Assembly (NCBI RefSeq): GCF_003097655.1
Contig: NZ_QCZH01000004.1
Span: forward strand, 186,001 to 250,000
Reading direction: 5' to 3'
DNA: 64,000 nucleotides
From: Flavobacterium laiguense
GTDB lineage: Bacteria > Bacteroidota > Bacteroidia > Flavobacteriales > Flavobacteriaceae
The translations under genes were made by a program, and so were the position numbers. A model generated the notes under the pieces. It saw only the letters and a program-made list of their open reading frames with translations. It was not told where the DNA came from and made no database searches. Shown piece by piece: positions 1-9,195 of this stretch. Within the stretch, counting starts at the first letter, position 1. Each line of letters starts with the position of its first letter.

Positions 1-74
1 AAAAAAGTTATGCAAAACAAAATCAATACTAAAAAAATTAATTATCTTTATGTCAAACCTAAAACATTCTTATT

Positions 75-506
75 ATGTCCATTTCAGATTTATTTAGTAG
101 TGAATTCAATCAAAGAAACCGAGGTCATTTTTCAGCCATTGTCCATGTAGCCTACGCTAGCGGTAACATCTCCGAACAAGAAAAAAAATTCTTAGACAAA
201 CTTGCCTTAGATCTTGAAATTTCCGAAAGCGAATACAAGGAAATTCTAAAAAACCCATCAAAATACCCAATCAACGCTCCCTATCTATACATTGAAAGAC
301 TCGAAGCGTTATATAATCTATCACGAATCGTTCATAGAGACCATCAATTAGGAGACAAACAAGAGCACTTACTCATTAAATTTGGCTTAGCACTAGGCTT
401 CACCCCTAGCAATGTAAATTATATTGTAGACAAAGCGCTCAAACTAGTTGACAAAAACGTGGACCTAGAAACCTTTATATATGAGATGAAAAACATGTAC
501 AAATAA
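75..506 (+). CDS. TerB-like domain protein
   Basis: A 143-residue soluble protein, mostly helical by appearance, that looks like a single TerB-type (tellurite resistance B-like) domain. The acidic helix pattern around residues 25-60 (VAYASGNISEQEKKFLD) and a second DHQLGDKQEHLLIKFGLALG segment at 90-112 fit the two-repeat helical TerB fold, whose members bind metal through acidic residues. No signal peptide or membrane segment is visible. The gene is followed at once by a strong hairpin and converges on the fructose bisphosphatase gene. TerB-like singletons in this phylum have no firm role, so the family assignment is moderate and the function unknown. Confidence 0.7.
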   Translation: MSISDLFSSEFNQRNRGHFSAIVHVAYASGNISEQEKKFLDKLALDLEISESEYKEILKNPSKYPINAPYLYIERLEALYNLSRIVHRDHQLGDKQEHLLIKFGLALGFTPSNVNYIVDKALKLVDKNVDLETFIYEMKNMYK

Positions 507-534
507 AAAAAAGCTCCTGGTTGGGAGCTTTTTT
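507..534. terminator. Bidirectional intrinsic terminator between TerB-like gene and fbp
   Basis: An A-run, GCTCC stem, short loop, GGAGC stem and T-run form a symmetrical hairpin. The A and T tracts allow it to end the plus-strand TerB-like transcript and the minus-strand fbp transcript, whose stop codon is 27 bp away. Confidence 0.85.
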
Positions 535-560
535 CGGTTTATTATCTTGGCTTACTTGGT

Positions 561-1580
561 TTAATATTTACTCAGTTTTGCTTTATGCATAAACTCTTCT
601 GCTTTTTCGACCATATTGATGCTTCCGCAAAAGAACGGCACTCTTTCATGCAACTCTGTTGGCTGCAATTCCATTATACGATCAAATCCATCAGAGGCTT
701 TTCCGCCAGCTTGCTCTACGATAAAGGACATTGGGTTGCATTCATACAACAAACGCAATTTCCCTTTTGGTGCTTTAGAACTTGTAGGATAAATATAAAT
801 TCCTCCTTTGATCATATTTCTATGAATATCGGACACTAAACTTCCAATATAACGAGAGGTATACGGACGATCCCCTTCTTCTAGCTGGCAATATTTAATA
901 TAATCTTTCACCCCTTGTGGAAAATGCACGTAATTCCCTTCGTTGATCGAATAAATATTTCCGTCTTCAGAAAATTTCATATTAGGATGCGAAAGATAAA
1001 AAGTTCCAATCGCTGGGTTTAACGTAAAACCGTTTACGCCATGTCCTGTAGTATAAACCAACATGGTCGAGGTTCCATAAATTACATAACCCGCAGCAAC
1101 TTGATTGATACCCGGTTGCAAAAAATCTTCCAATGTTACAGGAGTTCCTATTGGCGTTATTCTTCTATAAACCGAAAAAATAGTTCCCACAGAAACATTC
1201 ACATCAATATTAGACGAACCATCTAGAGGATCCATCAAAACTACATATTTATTATTATGACTGCTGTCGCTTCCTTCAACTGTAATAAAATCATCATTCT
1301 CTTCTGAAGCAATACCGCAAACAATTTCACGATTGATTAAGGTTTGAATAAAAATATTATTGGCATAGACATCCAATTTTTGTTGGTCTTCCCCTTGAAT
1401 ATTTTGTTCTCCGGCAGCACCAACAATATCTACTAATCCCGCTTTGTTGACCTTGTAGCTAACCACTTTTGCCGCCAAACGGATAGAGTTGATAATTCTA
1501 GATAATTCTCCTGACGAATATTGAAAGGCATTTTGGTTTTCAATGATAAATTCTCCGAGAGTTTTGTTGCTTTCTTCCAT
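561..1580 (-). CDS. fbp: Class I fructose-1,6-bisphosphatase
   Basis: Hydrolyses fructose 1,6-bisphosphate to fructose 6-phosphate, the committed gluconeogenic step, in the cytoplasm. The 339-residue length is normal for the class I family. The metal and phosphate-binding signature MDPLDGSSN is at residues 116-124 and the upstream acidic SEEND segment at 92-96 supplies further metal ligands. The C-terminal [20 protein letters not shown] stretch is the usual sugar-phosphate region. It is a single-gene unit ending at the shared terminator, with no cotranscribed neighbour on the same strand. Identification is secure from motifs over the whole length. Confidence 0.96.
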   Translation of the reverse strand: MEESNKTLGEFIIENQNAFQYSSGELSRIINSIRLAAKVVSYKVNKAGLVDIVGAAGEQNIQGEDQQKLDVYANNIFIQTLINREIVCGIASEENDDFITVEGSDSSHNNKYVVLMDPLDGSSNIDVNVSVGTIFSVYRRITPIGTPVTLEDFLQPGINQVAAGYVIYGTSTMLVYTTGHGVNGFTLNPAIGTFYLSHPNMKFSEDGNIYSINEGNYVHFPQGVKDYIKYCQLEEGDRPYTSRYIGSLVSDIHRNMIKGGIYIYPTSSKAPKGKLRLLYECNPMSFIVEQAGGKASDGFDRIMELQPTELHERVPFFCGSINMVEKAEEFMHKAKLSKY

Positions 1581-1669
1581 TGCGAAATCGATGTAGTTAG
1601 TTTAAGTCACAAATATCGTTTTTTTTGTGAAAACGAAAAAAATAATAACAACATAGTTTATCAGTATTG

Positions 1670-1677
1670 TATATTTG
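1670..1677 (+). promoter_or_regulatory. -7 promoter element (TATATTTG) for GNAT gene
   Basis: A perfect match to the Bacteroidota -7 consensus TAnnTTTG lies 72 bp before the acetyltransferase start. I see no convincing -33 TTTG at the expected spacing, so this rests on the -7 box alone. Confidence 0.5.
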
Positions 1678-1749
1678 CTACATATTCCATAAAAACAACT
1701 CCTTAATTAATTGTTTTTTAATAATAAAGCAAGATAAAAATACGATATC

Positions 1750-2232
1750 ATGAATATACGCAAAGGAAATAAAGAGGACATGACAGGCGTTTTAGCACTA
1801 ATTCAAGAGCTTGCCGTATTCGAAAAGGAGCCAGAAGCTGTTTTAATCACCGTTGACGACCTCATTCGAGACGGTTTTGGCGAAAATCCTTTGTTTCATG
1901 TATTTGTTGCAGAAGTAGAAAAGGAGATTGTAGGCATTGCTTTGTACTATTATCGCTACTCTACTTGGAAAGGGAAAATAATACATTTGGAAGACTTAGT
2001 TGTAAAAGACAAAATGCGAGGAACAGGTTTAGGCTACGCTTTGTATTCTGAAATTATCAAGCAAGGAAAAAAAGATAATGTTCGCAGAATTGATTGGCAT
2101 GTACTGGATTGGAACACACCTGCAATCGATTTTTATGAAAAATCGGGTGCAAAAGTGCTGAAAAATTGGTATTTGGCACAAATGGATGAAGCTGCGATTA
2201 ACCATTTCGTGGATAATCGATTAAAAAAATAA
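1750..2232 (+). CDS. GNAT family N-acetyltransferase
   Basis: A 160-residue single-domain GCN5-related N-acetyltransferase. The acetyl-CoA pyrophosphate loop is visible as RGTGLG at residues 90-95 after strand LEDLVVKDKM, followed by the helix GYALYSEIIKQG. The closing WNTPAIDFYEKSGAKVLKNW segment is the usual motif B region. The overall pattern resembles the diamine (spermidine/thialysine) acetyltransferase branch, but the acceptor cannot be told from sequence. It lies 61 bp upstream of aspartate kinase on the same strand, with a heptad repeat array between, so the two may be cotranscribed. Confidence 0.9.
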   Translation: MNIRKGNKEDMTGVLALIQELAVFEKEPEAVLITVDDLIRDGFGENPLFHVFVAEVEKEIVGIALYYYRYSTWKGKIIHLEDLVVKDKMRGTGLGYALYSEIIKQGKKDNVRRIDWHVLDWNTPAIDFYEKSGAKVLKNWYLAQMDEAAINHFVDNRLKK

Positions 2233-2252
2233 AAATCTGATTTTGTTTTGGG

Positions 2253-2287
2253 ACTAAAAATCTAAAATCTAAAATCTAAAATCAAGA
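2253..2287. repeat. Heptad (7-bp) tandem array, ATCTAAA type
   Basis: Five consecutive 7-bp units, three of them exactly ATCTAAA and the outer two degenerate. The array fills the short gap between the GNAT gene and aspartate kinase and ends 6 bp before the kinase ATG. It belongs to the class of 7-bp-period intergenic arrays described in the findings. Confidence 0.85.
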
Positions 2288-2293
2288 ATTAGC

Positions 2294-3550
2294 ATGAGAG
2301 TATTCAAATTTGGTGGTGCTTCTGTAAAAGATGCCGCAGGAATTAAAAACGTATACAGCGTTTTGCAACAGGTTGGTTATGAGGATGTATTGGTTATCGT
2401 TTCTGCCATGGGTAAAACAACCAATGCACTTGAAGAGGTTATCAAAAATTATTTTGACAAATCGCCGGAATTAAATTCATCGGTACAAGAGGTAAAAAAA
2501 TATCACAATCAAATCTTGATGGATTTGTTTGAAGACGAAAAAAATGGAGTTTTTACAGCAGTTAACACTCAGTTTGCAGATTTAGAATATTTCTTGTCGC
2601 ATAACAAATCACCGAATTATAATTTTGTTTACGACCAAATCGTAAGTTACGGAGAATTGATTTCGACTACCATTTTGAGTCATTTTATGGCTTTTATGGG
2701 AATCAAAACGCAGTGGTTGGATGTTAGAAATTTCATAAAAACAGACGCAACTTATAGAGATGCCGAAGTGGACTGGGAATTGACCCAGAAAAACATCTCC
2801 AAAAATGTAAAGCGAAAAATACTGAACATCACTCAAGGATTCTTGGGTTCTGACGAAAATAACTTTACTACCACATTGGGTCGTGAAGGATCAGATTATA
2901 CGGCAGCTATTTTTGCTTATTGCCTGAATGCCGAAAGTGTAACCATCTGGAAAGACGTTCCGGGCGTTATGAATGCCGATCCTAGGTATTTTGAAAATGC
3001 AAGTCTGTTGAATCAAATCTCGTATCGCGAAGCTATTGAGTTGGCTTTTTATGGCGCATCGGTTATTCACCCAAAAACATTGCAACCTTTACAAAAAAAG
3101 GAAATTCCTTTGTATGTAAAATCATTTATCAATCCTTTGTTACCGGGAACTCGCGTTGCCAAAGGCGCTGATCTTGAACCGTATTTACCGTGTTTTATTG
3201 TAAAAAGAAACCAACTGTTGATTTCATTATCGTCTATTGACTTCTCTTTTATTATGGAAGAACACATCAGCGAAATATTTGCTTTGTTTCATCAATTTAA
3301 ACTTAAAGTGAATTTAATACAGAATTCAGCGATTAGTTTTTCGGTATGTGTAGAAGATAAATTTGGAAATTTCAATGACTTGAATGCGATACTTTCTAAA
3401 AAATTCAAAGTAGATTTTACTGAAAATGTTACTTTATATACCATTCGACATTTTACCGAACAAGCCGCCCAAACGGTAGAAGAAAACAAAACTGTCCTTT
3501 TAAAACAAGTTAGTAGAGAAACAATGCAAATTGTGACTAAAGAGAATTAA
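2294..3550 (+). CDS. Aspartate kinase (monofunctional)
   Basis: Phosphorylates aspartate to 4-phosphoaspartate, the entry step to lysine, threonine and methionine synthesis. The N-terminal kinase signature KFGGASV is at residues 5-11; TLGREGSDYTAAIFA near 195-210 is the substrate-binding GREGSD region. The C-terminal ~120 residues form a degenerate ACT-like regulatory segment. At 418 residues it lacks a homoserine dehydrogenase domain, so it is not the bifunctional ThrA-type enzyme. It follows the GNAT gene across a heptad array and is closed by a terminator. The paralogue class (lysC or other) cannot be fixed here, so no symbol is given. Confidence 0.92.
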   Translation: MRVFKFGGASVKDAAGIKNVYSVLQQVGYEDVLVIVSAMGKTTNALEEVIKNYFDKSPELNSSVQEVKKYHNQILMDLFEDEKNGVFTAVNTQFADLEYFLSHNKSPNYNFVYDQIVSYGELISTTILSHFMAFMGIKTQWLDVRNFIKTDATYRDAEVDWELTQKNISKNVKRKILNITQGFLGSDENNFTTTLGREGSDYTAAIFAYCLNAESVTIWKDVPGVMNADPRYFENASLLNQISYREAIELAFYGASVIHPKTLQPLQKKEIPLYVKSFINPLLPGTRVAKGADLEPYLPCFIVKRNQLLISLSSIDFSFIMEEHISEIFALFHQFKLKVNLIQNSAISFSVCVEDKFGNFNDLNAILSKKFKVDFTENVTLYTIRHFTEQAAQTVEENKTVLLKQVSRETMQIVTKEN

Positions 3551-3575
3551 ACACTGATTACTAAATAAGGTTACT

Positions 3576-3611
3576 AAAAAATGGAAGTCGTTAATTCGGC
3601 TTCCATTTTTT
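3576..3611 (+). terminator. Intrinsic terminator after aspartate kinase
   Basis: An A-rich stem reading AAAAAATGGAAG pairs with CTTCCATTTTTT across a 12-nt loop, 26 bp after the kinase stop codon. The 12-bp stem with T-run is a strong terminator. Confidence 0.85.
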
Positions 3612-3705
3612 GTTGCTATTTTTCTAACACCAATTACTTTTAATCATTTTTAATATCCCTTCTTGAGGTAATACTCTAATTAACACATTATAAAATAATA
3701 AATAC

Positions 3706-3713
3706 TAATTTTG
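3706..3713 (+). promoter_or_regulatory. -7 promoter element (TAATTTTG)
   Basis: Matches TAnnTTTG exactly and lies 22 bp before the ATG at 3736, implying a very short leader for the large outer-membrane protein gene. No clear -33 box is seen. Confidence 0.5.
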
Positions 3714-3735
3714 GCGCATTCGAGTTATAGTATTT

Positions 3736-6700
3736 ATGTTTAAAAATGTATTGTTTTGGGTTGTGCTTTTTTGTTTTTCTGGGCTACAGGCGCAAGAAAC
3801 GAATTCGGGGTACAGCACCAAAAAAATAGCTTTTACGACAGACACTATTCATCTGGAAACAGGAAGCATCAATTCCTATGCTTTCAAAGTTTTGGACTCC
3901 AAAAACCAAGCCATTGACAGTTCACTATACCAAATTAACTTTTCGAAAGGAATACTCCTATTTAAAGACAAAAACCAATCCATTACAGATTCCGTAACGG
4001 TTCATTATCTAAAATTCCCCGACCTATTAACCAAAGAATACAGCATTTACGACAGTAGTAAAATTATTGACAACGAAGCTACTAACCAGAATTTATATAA
4101 AATTGAAAGTGTAGCCACAAAAAAGAACACACCCTTTGACGGCCTTGTCACCAAAGGAAGTCTTTCAAGAGGAGTTACGGTCGGTAACAATCAAAATGCG
4201 GTGGTCAATTCGAATTTAGATTTTCAAATCACCGGAAAAATATCCGACAAAGTTAGCATTAGAGCTTCGATTCAAGACACCAACATTCCCGTTCAGGAAG
4301 GAAGCTATTCCCAGAAACTGAATCAATACGACAACATTTTTATGGAACTCTTCAGCGACAATTGGAATGTTCGTGCCGGAGATGTTTTTATTGGCAACAA
4401 CACCACGCGTTTCCTTTCATTCAACAAAAAAATACAAGGGTTGTCTACTATTATCAATTTAGGAAATGAAGACAGTAAAACGAATCTATTTGTATCGGGC
4501 GGGTTGGTTACAGGGCATTATGCCAGCAGCAACTTCAAAGGGCAAGAAGGAAATCAAGGCCCTTATAAATTAATTGGACAAAATGGTGAATTGTATGTTT
4601 TGGTCATCATTGGTTCTGAACGTGTTTATGTCAATGGCGTTTTATTAAAAAGAGGAGAAACTAATGATTATGTTATCGATTATAACTCTGGAGAAATCAT
4701 GTTTACTCCGTTTTTCAGTATTACATCTGAAATGCGAATCGTAATCGAATACCAATATTCCGAGATAAACTACACCCGATTTGTCACCTACGATGGAGGA
4801 TCATTCACCAATAAAAAATTTAATTTTGGTGCCGCAGTCTATTCAGAAAATGACTTAAAAAACCAACCCGTTCAACAAAACCTTTCCAAAGAACAAGCAC
4901 AAGTTTTGGCAGAAGCCGGAGACAATCCCAATTTAATGATTGCACCCTCGGCATATCTTGACACTTATGACGAAAAAAAAATACTGTATAAAAAAACCAT
5001 CCTTGGAGCGGAATCCATTTATGAATATTCAACAAACGCCAGTGATGAATTGTATACGGTTACCTTTACTTTAATAGGATTAAAAAAAGGAAATTACATT
5101 TTGAAAAACGAAGCAAGCGTTGATAAAATCTTCGAATATGTAGCTCCAATAAACGGAATTACACAAGGAAATTACGAACCCATCATACAATTAATAGCCC
5201 CTATAAAATCACAAGTCGCCACCTTTTTCGGAAAATATAATCCTTCTAAAAAAACTGCCGTTGATTTTGAAATCGCCATTAGCAACAGCGATAAAAACTT
5301 ATTCTCAACTCTTGACGACGACAACAATAAAGGATTGTCCGGAGATATCAACACCAAGCAACGGTTGTATTCTAAAAAATGGAACCTGGATGCTTTTGCC
5401 AATTTACAAGTTACAGAAGCCAATTTCAAACCTGTAGAACGCATAAATAGCATCGAATTCTATCGAGATTGGAATATCAATTCTGCCATAACAGGCAATC
5501 AAAGTTTACTGGGCACTGGTTTGAATTTTAATTCAATCCCTAATACAAATTCAAAAAACTTAGGATCAATAACATATGCTTTTCAAAGACTCACCATTTC
5601 CAACAATTACTCTGGTATAAAAAACAACATCAATGCCGGATTTACATTCAACAATTGGGCTATTAAAACTGATGGCAGTTTATTAAAAAGTGACGACATA
5701 GAAACCACCACTAAATTCGCCAGAAGCGTTTCACAAGTGCAATACAACTTCAAAAAAAACTGGATTGGCGGCACCTTACGTTTTGAAGACAACCAAGGCA
5801 CAAACAAAACAACCCAACAACTCTCTTTACAAAGCCAACGGTTTAATGAATACGGAATATATACTGGCCATGGAGACAGCACACGTATTTATGTGCAATT
5901 GGGTTATTTAAGAAGAACAAACGACAGCATTCAATCCCGTCCCGAAATTTCGGGATTCGGGAGAGTATTGCAAAGAGTAAACACCTCGAATAGCTATAAT
6001 TTTAAATCGCAATTATTTAAAACAGAAAATCGTGATCTATCGGTATTTGTGAATTATAGAGTTTTAGATTACACCGATCCTACTTTAAAAGACACGCCCT
6101 CACTGAATTCGAGAATTATCTACAGTGATCAATTTTTCAAACAATTGGTTCAAAGCAACACGCTTTACGAAACCAATTCGGGAACCATGCCTTTTCAAAA
6201 TTACACTTATGTCGAAGTTCCCGCAGGACAGGGAAAATACACTTGGAACGACTATAATAATAACGGAATAAAAGAACTCGAAGAATTTGAAATCGCACCA
6301 TTCATTGATTTAGCAACCTATACCAGAATCTTTCTACCCAATCAGATTTATATTAAAACCAATCAAAACAAGTTCTCACAATCTTTCATAATTAATCCTA
6401 TAATTTGGCAAAACAGCAATTCTTTCAAAAAGGTGCTGTCCTATTTTTATTTGCAAAGTAGCTTTATTCTAGATCAAAAAGTTAAAAATGAAGGAGATCA
6501 TCTTGATTTGAATCCGTTTCATTCGGCACCAGAAAATGTCTTGGGATTACTTGCTAGTTTTACCAATAGTTTGTTTTATAATAGAGGGAAGCGCAACAAT
6601 TCGGTTATCTATACCTACATGACAAACCAAGCACAAAACATATTGTCTGTAGGTACCATTAAAAACAAAAACAGCTTTCATCAATTGCAGTACCAACACT

Positions 6701-7191
6701 TGTTGCAAAAAAGTTGGCTGTTTGATGCGTTGGCCAAAACTATTTTGACTAAAGCAGAATCAGAAACATTTGCCGAAAAAAATTATAGTATTGAAGGATA
6801 TGTATTGGCCCCAAAGATTAGCTATCTCTTTTCAAAAAATATCAGCTTAGATCTTTTTTATGAATACATCAACAAAGAAAATCAGATTGGCAGTTTAGAC
6901 ACTTTATTGCAAAACCGATTTGGCACTTCCTTTAGTTATAATGGAAATTCGAAATTTACCGCAAACGGAGAGGTTTCTTTGTATGAAAATAATTTTAAGG
7001 GAAATGAATTTTCTTCAGCGGGTTATCAAATGTTGGAAGGATTGCAAACAGGACAAAATTTAACATGGAGAACGCTTTTGCAAATGAATTTGACTACGTT
7101 TTTGGACCTTAATTTTATATACCAAGGCCGAAAAAGCGAAACCAGCGAGGCCATTCACACGGGAAGTGTTGCACTGAGAGCTTATTTTTAA
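3736..7191 (+). CDS. Large predicted outer-membrane/cell-surface protein
   Basis: A 1151-residue exported protein with a signal peptide (MFKNVLFWVVLFCFSGLQAQ). The first ~350 residues contain an extracellular-type segment reading ERVYVNGVLLKRG then DYVIDYNSGEIMFTP, a pattern I also associate with SprA-type T9SS proteins. From about residue 480 to the C-terminal aromatic residue (RAYF) there are long alternating beta strands ending with aromatics, typical of an outer-membrane beta barrel. I infer a surface barrel protein distantly reminiscent of the SprA N-terminal repeats but far shorter than SprA. Its function is unknown. It is flanked by its own promoter element and is followed by the repeat protein gene. 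Confidence 0.7.
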   Translation: MFKNVLFWVVLFCFSGLQAQETNSGYSTKKIAFTTDTIHLETGSINSYAFKVLDSKNQAIDSSLYQINFSKGILLFKDKNQSITDSVTVHYLKFPDLLTKEYSIYDSSKIIDNEATNQNLYKIESVATKKNTPFDGLVTKGSLSRGVTVGNNQNAVVNSNLDFQITGKISDKVSIRASIQDTNIPVQEGSYSQKLNQYDNIFMELFSDNWNVRAGDVFIGNNTTRFLSFNKKIQGLSTIINLGNEDSKTNLFVSGGLVTGHYASSNFKGQEGNQGPYKLIGQNGELYVLVIIGSERVYVNGVLLKRGETNDYVIDYNSGEIMFTPFFSITSEMRIVIEYQYSEINYTRFVTYDGGSFTNKKFNFGAAVYSENDLKNQPVQQNLSKEQAQVLAEAGDNPNLMIAPSAYLDTYDEKKILYKKTILGAESIYEYSTNASDELYTVTFTLIGLKKGNYILKNEASVDKIFEYVAPINGITQGNYEPIIQLIAPIKSQVATFFGKYNPSKKTAVDFEIAISNSDKNLFSTLDDDNNKGLSGDINTKQRLYSKKWNLDAFANLQVTEANFKPVERINSIEFYRDWNINSAITGNQSLLGTGLNFNSIPNTNSKNLGSITYAFQRLTISNNYSGIKNNINAGFTFNNWAIKTDGSLLKSDDIETTTKFARSVSQVQYNFKKNWIGGTLRFEDNQGTNKTTQQLSLQSQRFNEYGIYTGHGDSTRIYVQLGYLRRTNDSIQSRPEISGFGRVLQRVNTSNSYNFKSQLFKTENRDLSVFVNYRVLDYTDPTLKDTPSLNSRIIYSDQFFKQLVQSNTLYETNSGTMPFQNYTYVEVPAGQGKYTWNDYNNNGIKELEEFEIAPFIDLATYTRIFLPNQIYIKTNQNKFSQSFIINPIIWQNSNSFKKVLSYFYLQSSFILDQKVKNEGDHLDLNPFHSAPENVLGLLASFTNSLFYNRGKRNNSVIYTYMTNQAQNILSVGTIKNKNSFHQLQYQHLLQKSWLFDALAKTILTKAESETFAEKNYSIEGYVLAPKISYLFSKNISLDLFYEYINKENQIGSLDTLLQNRFGTSFSYNGNSKFTANGEVSLYENNFKGNEFSSAGYQMLEGLQTGQNLTWRTLLQMNLTTFLDLNFIYQGRKSETSEAIHTGSVALRAYF

Positions 7192-7253
7192 CCCATTGAT
7201 TAAAACTTTAAAAAAAAGTAGTAAATTTAAATCTAATTTAAAACTAAACGAAC

Positions 7254-7787
7254 ATGAAAAAATTACTGTTATTAAGCTTCTTCTTGATTGTATCGAATAC
7301 TTTTTACGGACAAACAAACAAGACAAAAGAAAAAACGGCAACAGAAAAAGCAACAAAAGATGTCAAAAAAACTACGGATAAAGTAGCTAAAGATTCGAAA
7401 GCAACTGCCGATAAAGCAACGAAAGACACAAAAAAAACAACAGACAAAGTAGCCAAAGATTCAAAAGCGACTGCTGACAAAGCAACAAAAGAAACAAAAA
7501 AAACAACCGATAAAGTAGCCAAAGATTCTAAAGCAACTGTTGACAAAGCAACAAAAGACGCTAAAAAAACAACAGATAAAGTGGCTAAAGATTCGAAAGC
7601 AACTGCTGATAAAGCAACAAAAGACACAAAAAAAGAAGTTGCTAAATCTACCGACAAATCAAAAGCAGCCGTAAAAACTGCTGACAAGGTAACTGGAGAA
7701 TACAATGGAAAAAAAGTATATACTGGCCCACAAGGAGGTAAATACTACATTAATTCAAACGGAAACAAAACCTATATTAAGCAATAA
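7254..7787 (+). CDS. Lys/Ala/Thr/Asp repeat protein with PBCV-type basic adaptor C-terminus
   Basis: A 177-residue secreted protein. Residues 1-20 are a signal peptide (MKKLLLLSFFLIVSNTFYGQ). Residues 37-124 are four near-identical 22-residue units (KKTTDKVAKDSKA then T-ADKATKD) predicted to form charged amphipathic helices. Residues 151-175 (NGKKVYTGPQGGKYYINSNG and following) match the short basic adaptor motif first defined in chlorella virus PBCV-1 proteins and common at the ends of bacterial exported proteins. The repeats resemble LEA or histone-H1-like low-complexity helices, so a role in binding polyanions or in envelope protection is possible but unproven. A terminator follows 23 bp after the stop. 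Confidence 0.75.
   Translation: MKKLLLLSFFLIVSNTFYGQTNKTKEKTATEKATKDVKKTTDKVAKDSKATADKATKDTKKTTDKVAKDSKATADKATKETKKTTDKVAKDSKATVDKATKDAKKTTDKVAKDSKATADKATKDTKKEVAKSTDKSKAAVKTADKVTGEYNGKKVYTGPQGGKYYINSNGNKTYIKQ
7362..7625 (+). repeat. Four in-frame 66-bp tandem repeats
   Basis: The segment encodes four 22-residue units that differ at only a few positions (first residue V/T/T/A, A/V at unit position 16, final D/E). The 66-bp DNA units are also highly alike, which suggests recent expansion and possible copy-number variation between strains. Confidence 0.85.
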
Positions 7788-7810
7788 GTTAATTCCGAAA
7801 ACAAATAACT

Positions 7811-7845
7811 GAAGGCTATCCTTAATTGGTTAGCCTTCTTTTTAT
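7811..7845 (+). terminator. Intrinsic terminator
   Basis: GAAGGCTA pairs with TAGCCTTC across a 12-nt loop and is followed by TTTTTATTT. It lies 23 bp after the repeat protein gene. Confidence 0.8.
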
Positions 7846-7937
7846 TTAATTATATAATATTTTAGTAATACATTGCAAACATTAGATCGAAACGCATCGA
7901 ATATCTTTAGACTTACAAACATAAGTAAGACTTGAAA

Positions 7938-8999
7938 ATGAATTTAAACTCTGACAATAAAAATATTTTGATTGCTCCTTTAAATTGGGGATTGGGTCAC
8001 GCTACCCGTTGTATTCCAATCATTAAAGCTTTACAGGAAAATAATTACACCCCAATAATTGCTTCAGATGGAATTGCCCTTGAATTACTTCGAAAAGAGT
8101 TTCCTTATTTAAAAACCCTCGAATTACCGTCCTACCAAATTGAGTATGCAAAAAACGGCAGGAACTTTAAATGGAAACTTTTAAAAAGCCTACCAAAAAT
8201 GATGGAAGCCATTTGGGATGAAAAAAGTATCGTGAAAAAATGGATTAAAAAATATGAGATTGACGGTATTATATCGGATAATAGACTGGGTGTTTTTAGC
8301 AAAAAAATCCCATCGGTGTTCATTACCCACCAATTAAATGTCATGACAGGAAATACTACATGGATTACCAGTAAATTACATCAACACATTATAAAAAAAT
8401 ACGCTGCCTGCTGGGTTCCAGATGTAGATTCAACATTAAATCTGACCGGGAAATTAGGCCATTTAGAGCATAGTACTTTACCGCTACACTATCTGGGGCC
8501 ATTGAGTAGAATGCATAAAATGGGATTGCCTATACACTATGACCTAATGATTATTTTATCTGGTCCTGAACCTCAACGAGGACTGTTGGAAACGCATCTT
8601 ACCGAAGAAATAAAACGATTTGATGGAAAAGTAGTATTTGTAAAAGGGATAATTGAAGCCGAACAAAAAAAGGAACAAATAGGAAATGTAACCTACTATA
8701 ATTTCATGAAAACCCGTCAGTTGGAACTAACTTTCAACGAAAGTAAAAAAGTACTTTGTCGATCTGGTTACACCACCATTATGGACTTGGTAAAGCTCCA
8801 TAAAAAAGCTTTTTTTATACCCACACCTGGGCAATATGAGCAAATCTATTTGGCCAAGAAACTAGAAAAAGAGGGGTTGGTTCCCTATGCAACCCAAGAG
8901 AACTTTAGAATAGAAGATCTTTCAAGAACAGATCAATATAAAGGGCTTCCCCATTTAGACGGCACCATAAATTGGGAAGAATTATTCAAAGTCTTTTAG
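7938..8999 (+). CDS. Glycosyltransferase, GT28/MurG-like fold
   Basis: A 353-residue soluble GT-B-type transferase. The N-terminal NWGLGHATRCIPIIKAL (about residues 16-32) is the glycine-rich loop typical of MurG/UGT-type enzymes, and the C-terminal CRSGYTTIMDLVKLHKKAFFIPTPGQYEQIYLAKKLE is the nucleotide-sugar binding signature of family 28. Acceptor and sugar are unknown; it is not MurG itself, which is longer in its membrane-association patch and sits in the dcw cluster. I chose ATG at 7938 over TTG at 7932. It stands alone and converges on phoU, separated by two hairpins. Confidence 0.85.
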   Translation: MNLNSDNKNILIAPLNWGLGHATRCIPIIKALQENNYTPIIASDGIALELLRKEFPYLKTLELPSYQIEYAKNGRNFKWKLLKSLPKMMEAIWDEKSIVKKWIKKYEIDGIISDNRLGVFSKKIPSVFITHQLNVMTGNTTWITSKLHQHIIKKYAACWVPDVDSTLNLTGKLGHLEHSTLPLHYLGPLSRMHKMGLPIHYDLMIILSGPEPQRGLLETHLTEEIKRFDGKVVFVKGIIEAEQKKEQIGNVTYYNFMKTRQLELTFNESKKVLCRSGYTTIMDLVKLHKKAFFIPTPGQYEQIYLAKKLEKEGLVPYATQENFRIEDLSRTDQYKGLPHLDGTINWEELFKVF

Positions 9000-9032
9000 C
9001 AAACAAAAATCTGACTTCATATTCTAAAAAAT

Positions 9033-9086
9033 AACCATATAAGAAATATAAGCAAACTTAAATGAACTTATATTTCTTATATGGTT
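9033..9086. terminator. Long perfect hairpin between convergent genes
   Basis: A 20-bp perfect inverted repeat (9033-9052 with 9067-9086, beginning AACCATATAAG) with a 14-nt loop. It sits between the 3' ends of the glycosyltransferase and phoU genes. It probably ends or protects transcripts, although the U-tract is weak on both strands. Confidence 0.6.
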
Positions 9087-9123
9087 AAAAATTTATGATT
9101 GAATTAGATGAAGGTAATTCTAT

Positions 9124-9161
9124 AAAAAAAGTCAAAACAATTAACACTGTTCTGACTTTTT
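9124..9161. terminator. Terminator hairpin downstream of phoU
   Basis: AAAAAGTCA pairs with TGACTTTTT across an 18-nt loop. A and T tracts on both sides make it usable from either strand; it is 35 bp from the phoU stop codon. Confidence 0.7.
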
Positions 9162-9195
9162 ATTGGTACTAATCTCTAACTTTTAGTGAGAAATA

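Noticed and set aside
7304..7705. 133-residue gene on the minus strand
   Set aside because: It is the antisense of the 66-bp tandem repeats; the Ser/Val/Ala/Phe repeats are a mirror of the Lys-rich plus-strand protein, which has a signal peptide and terminator.
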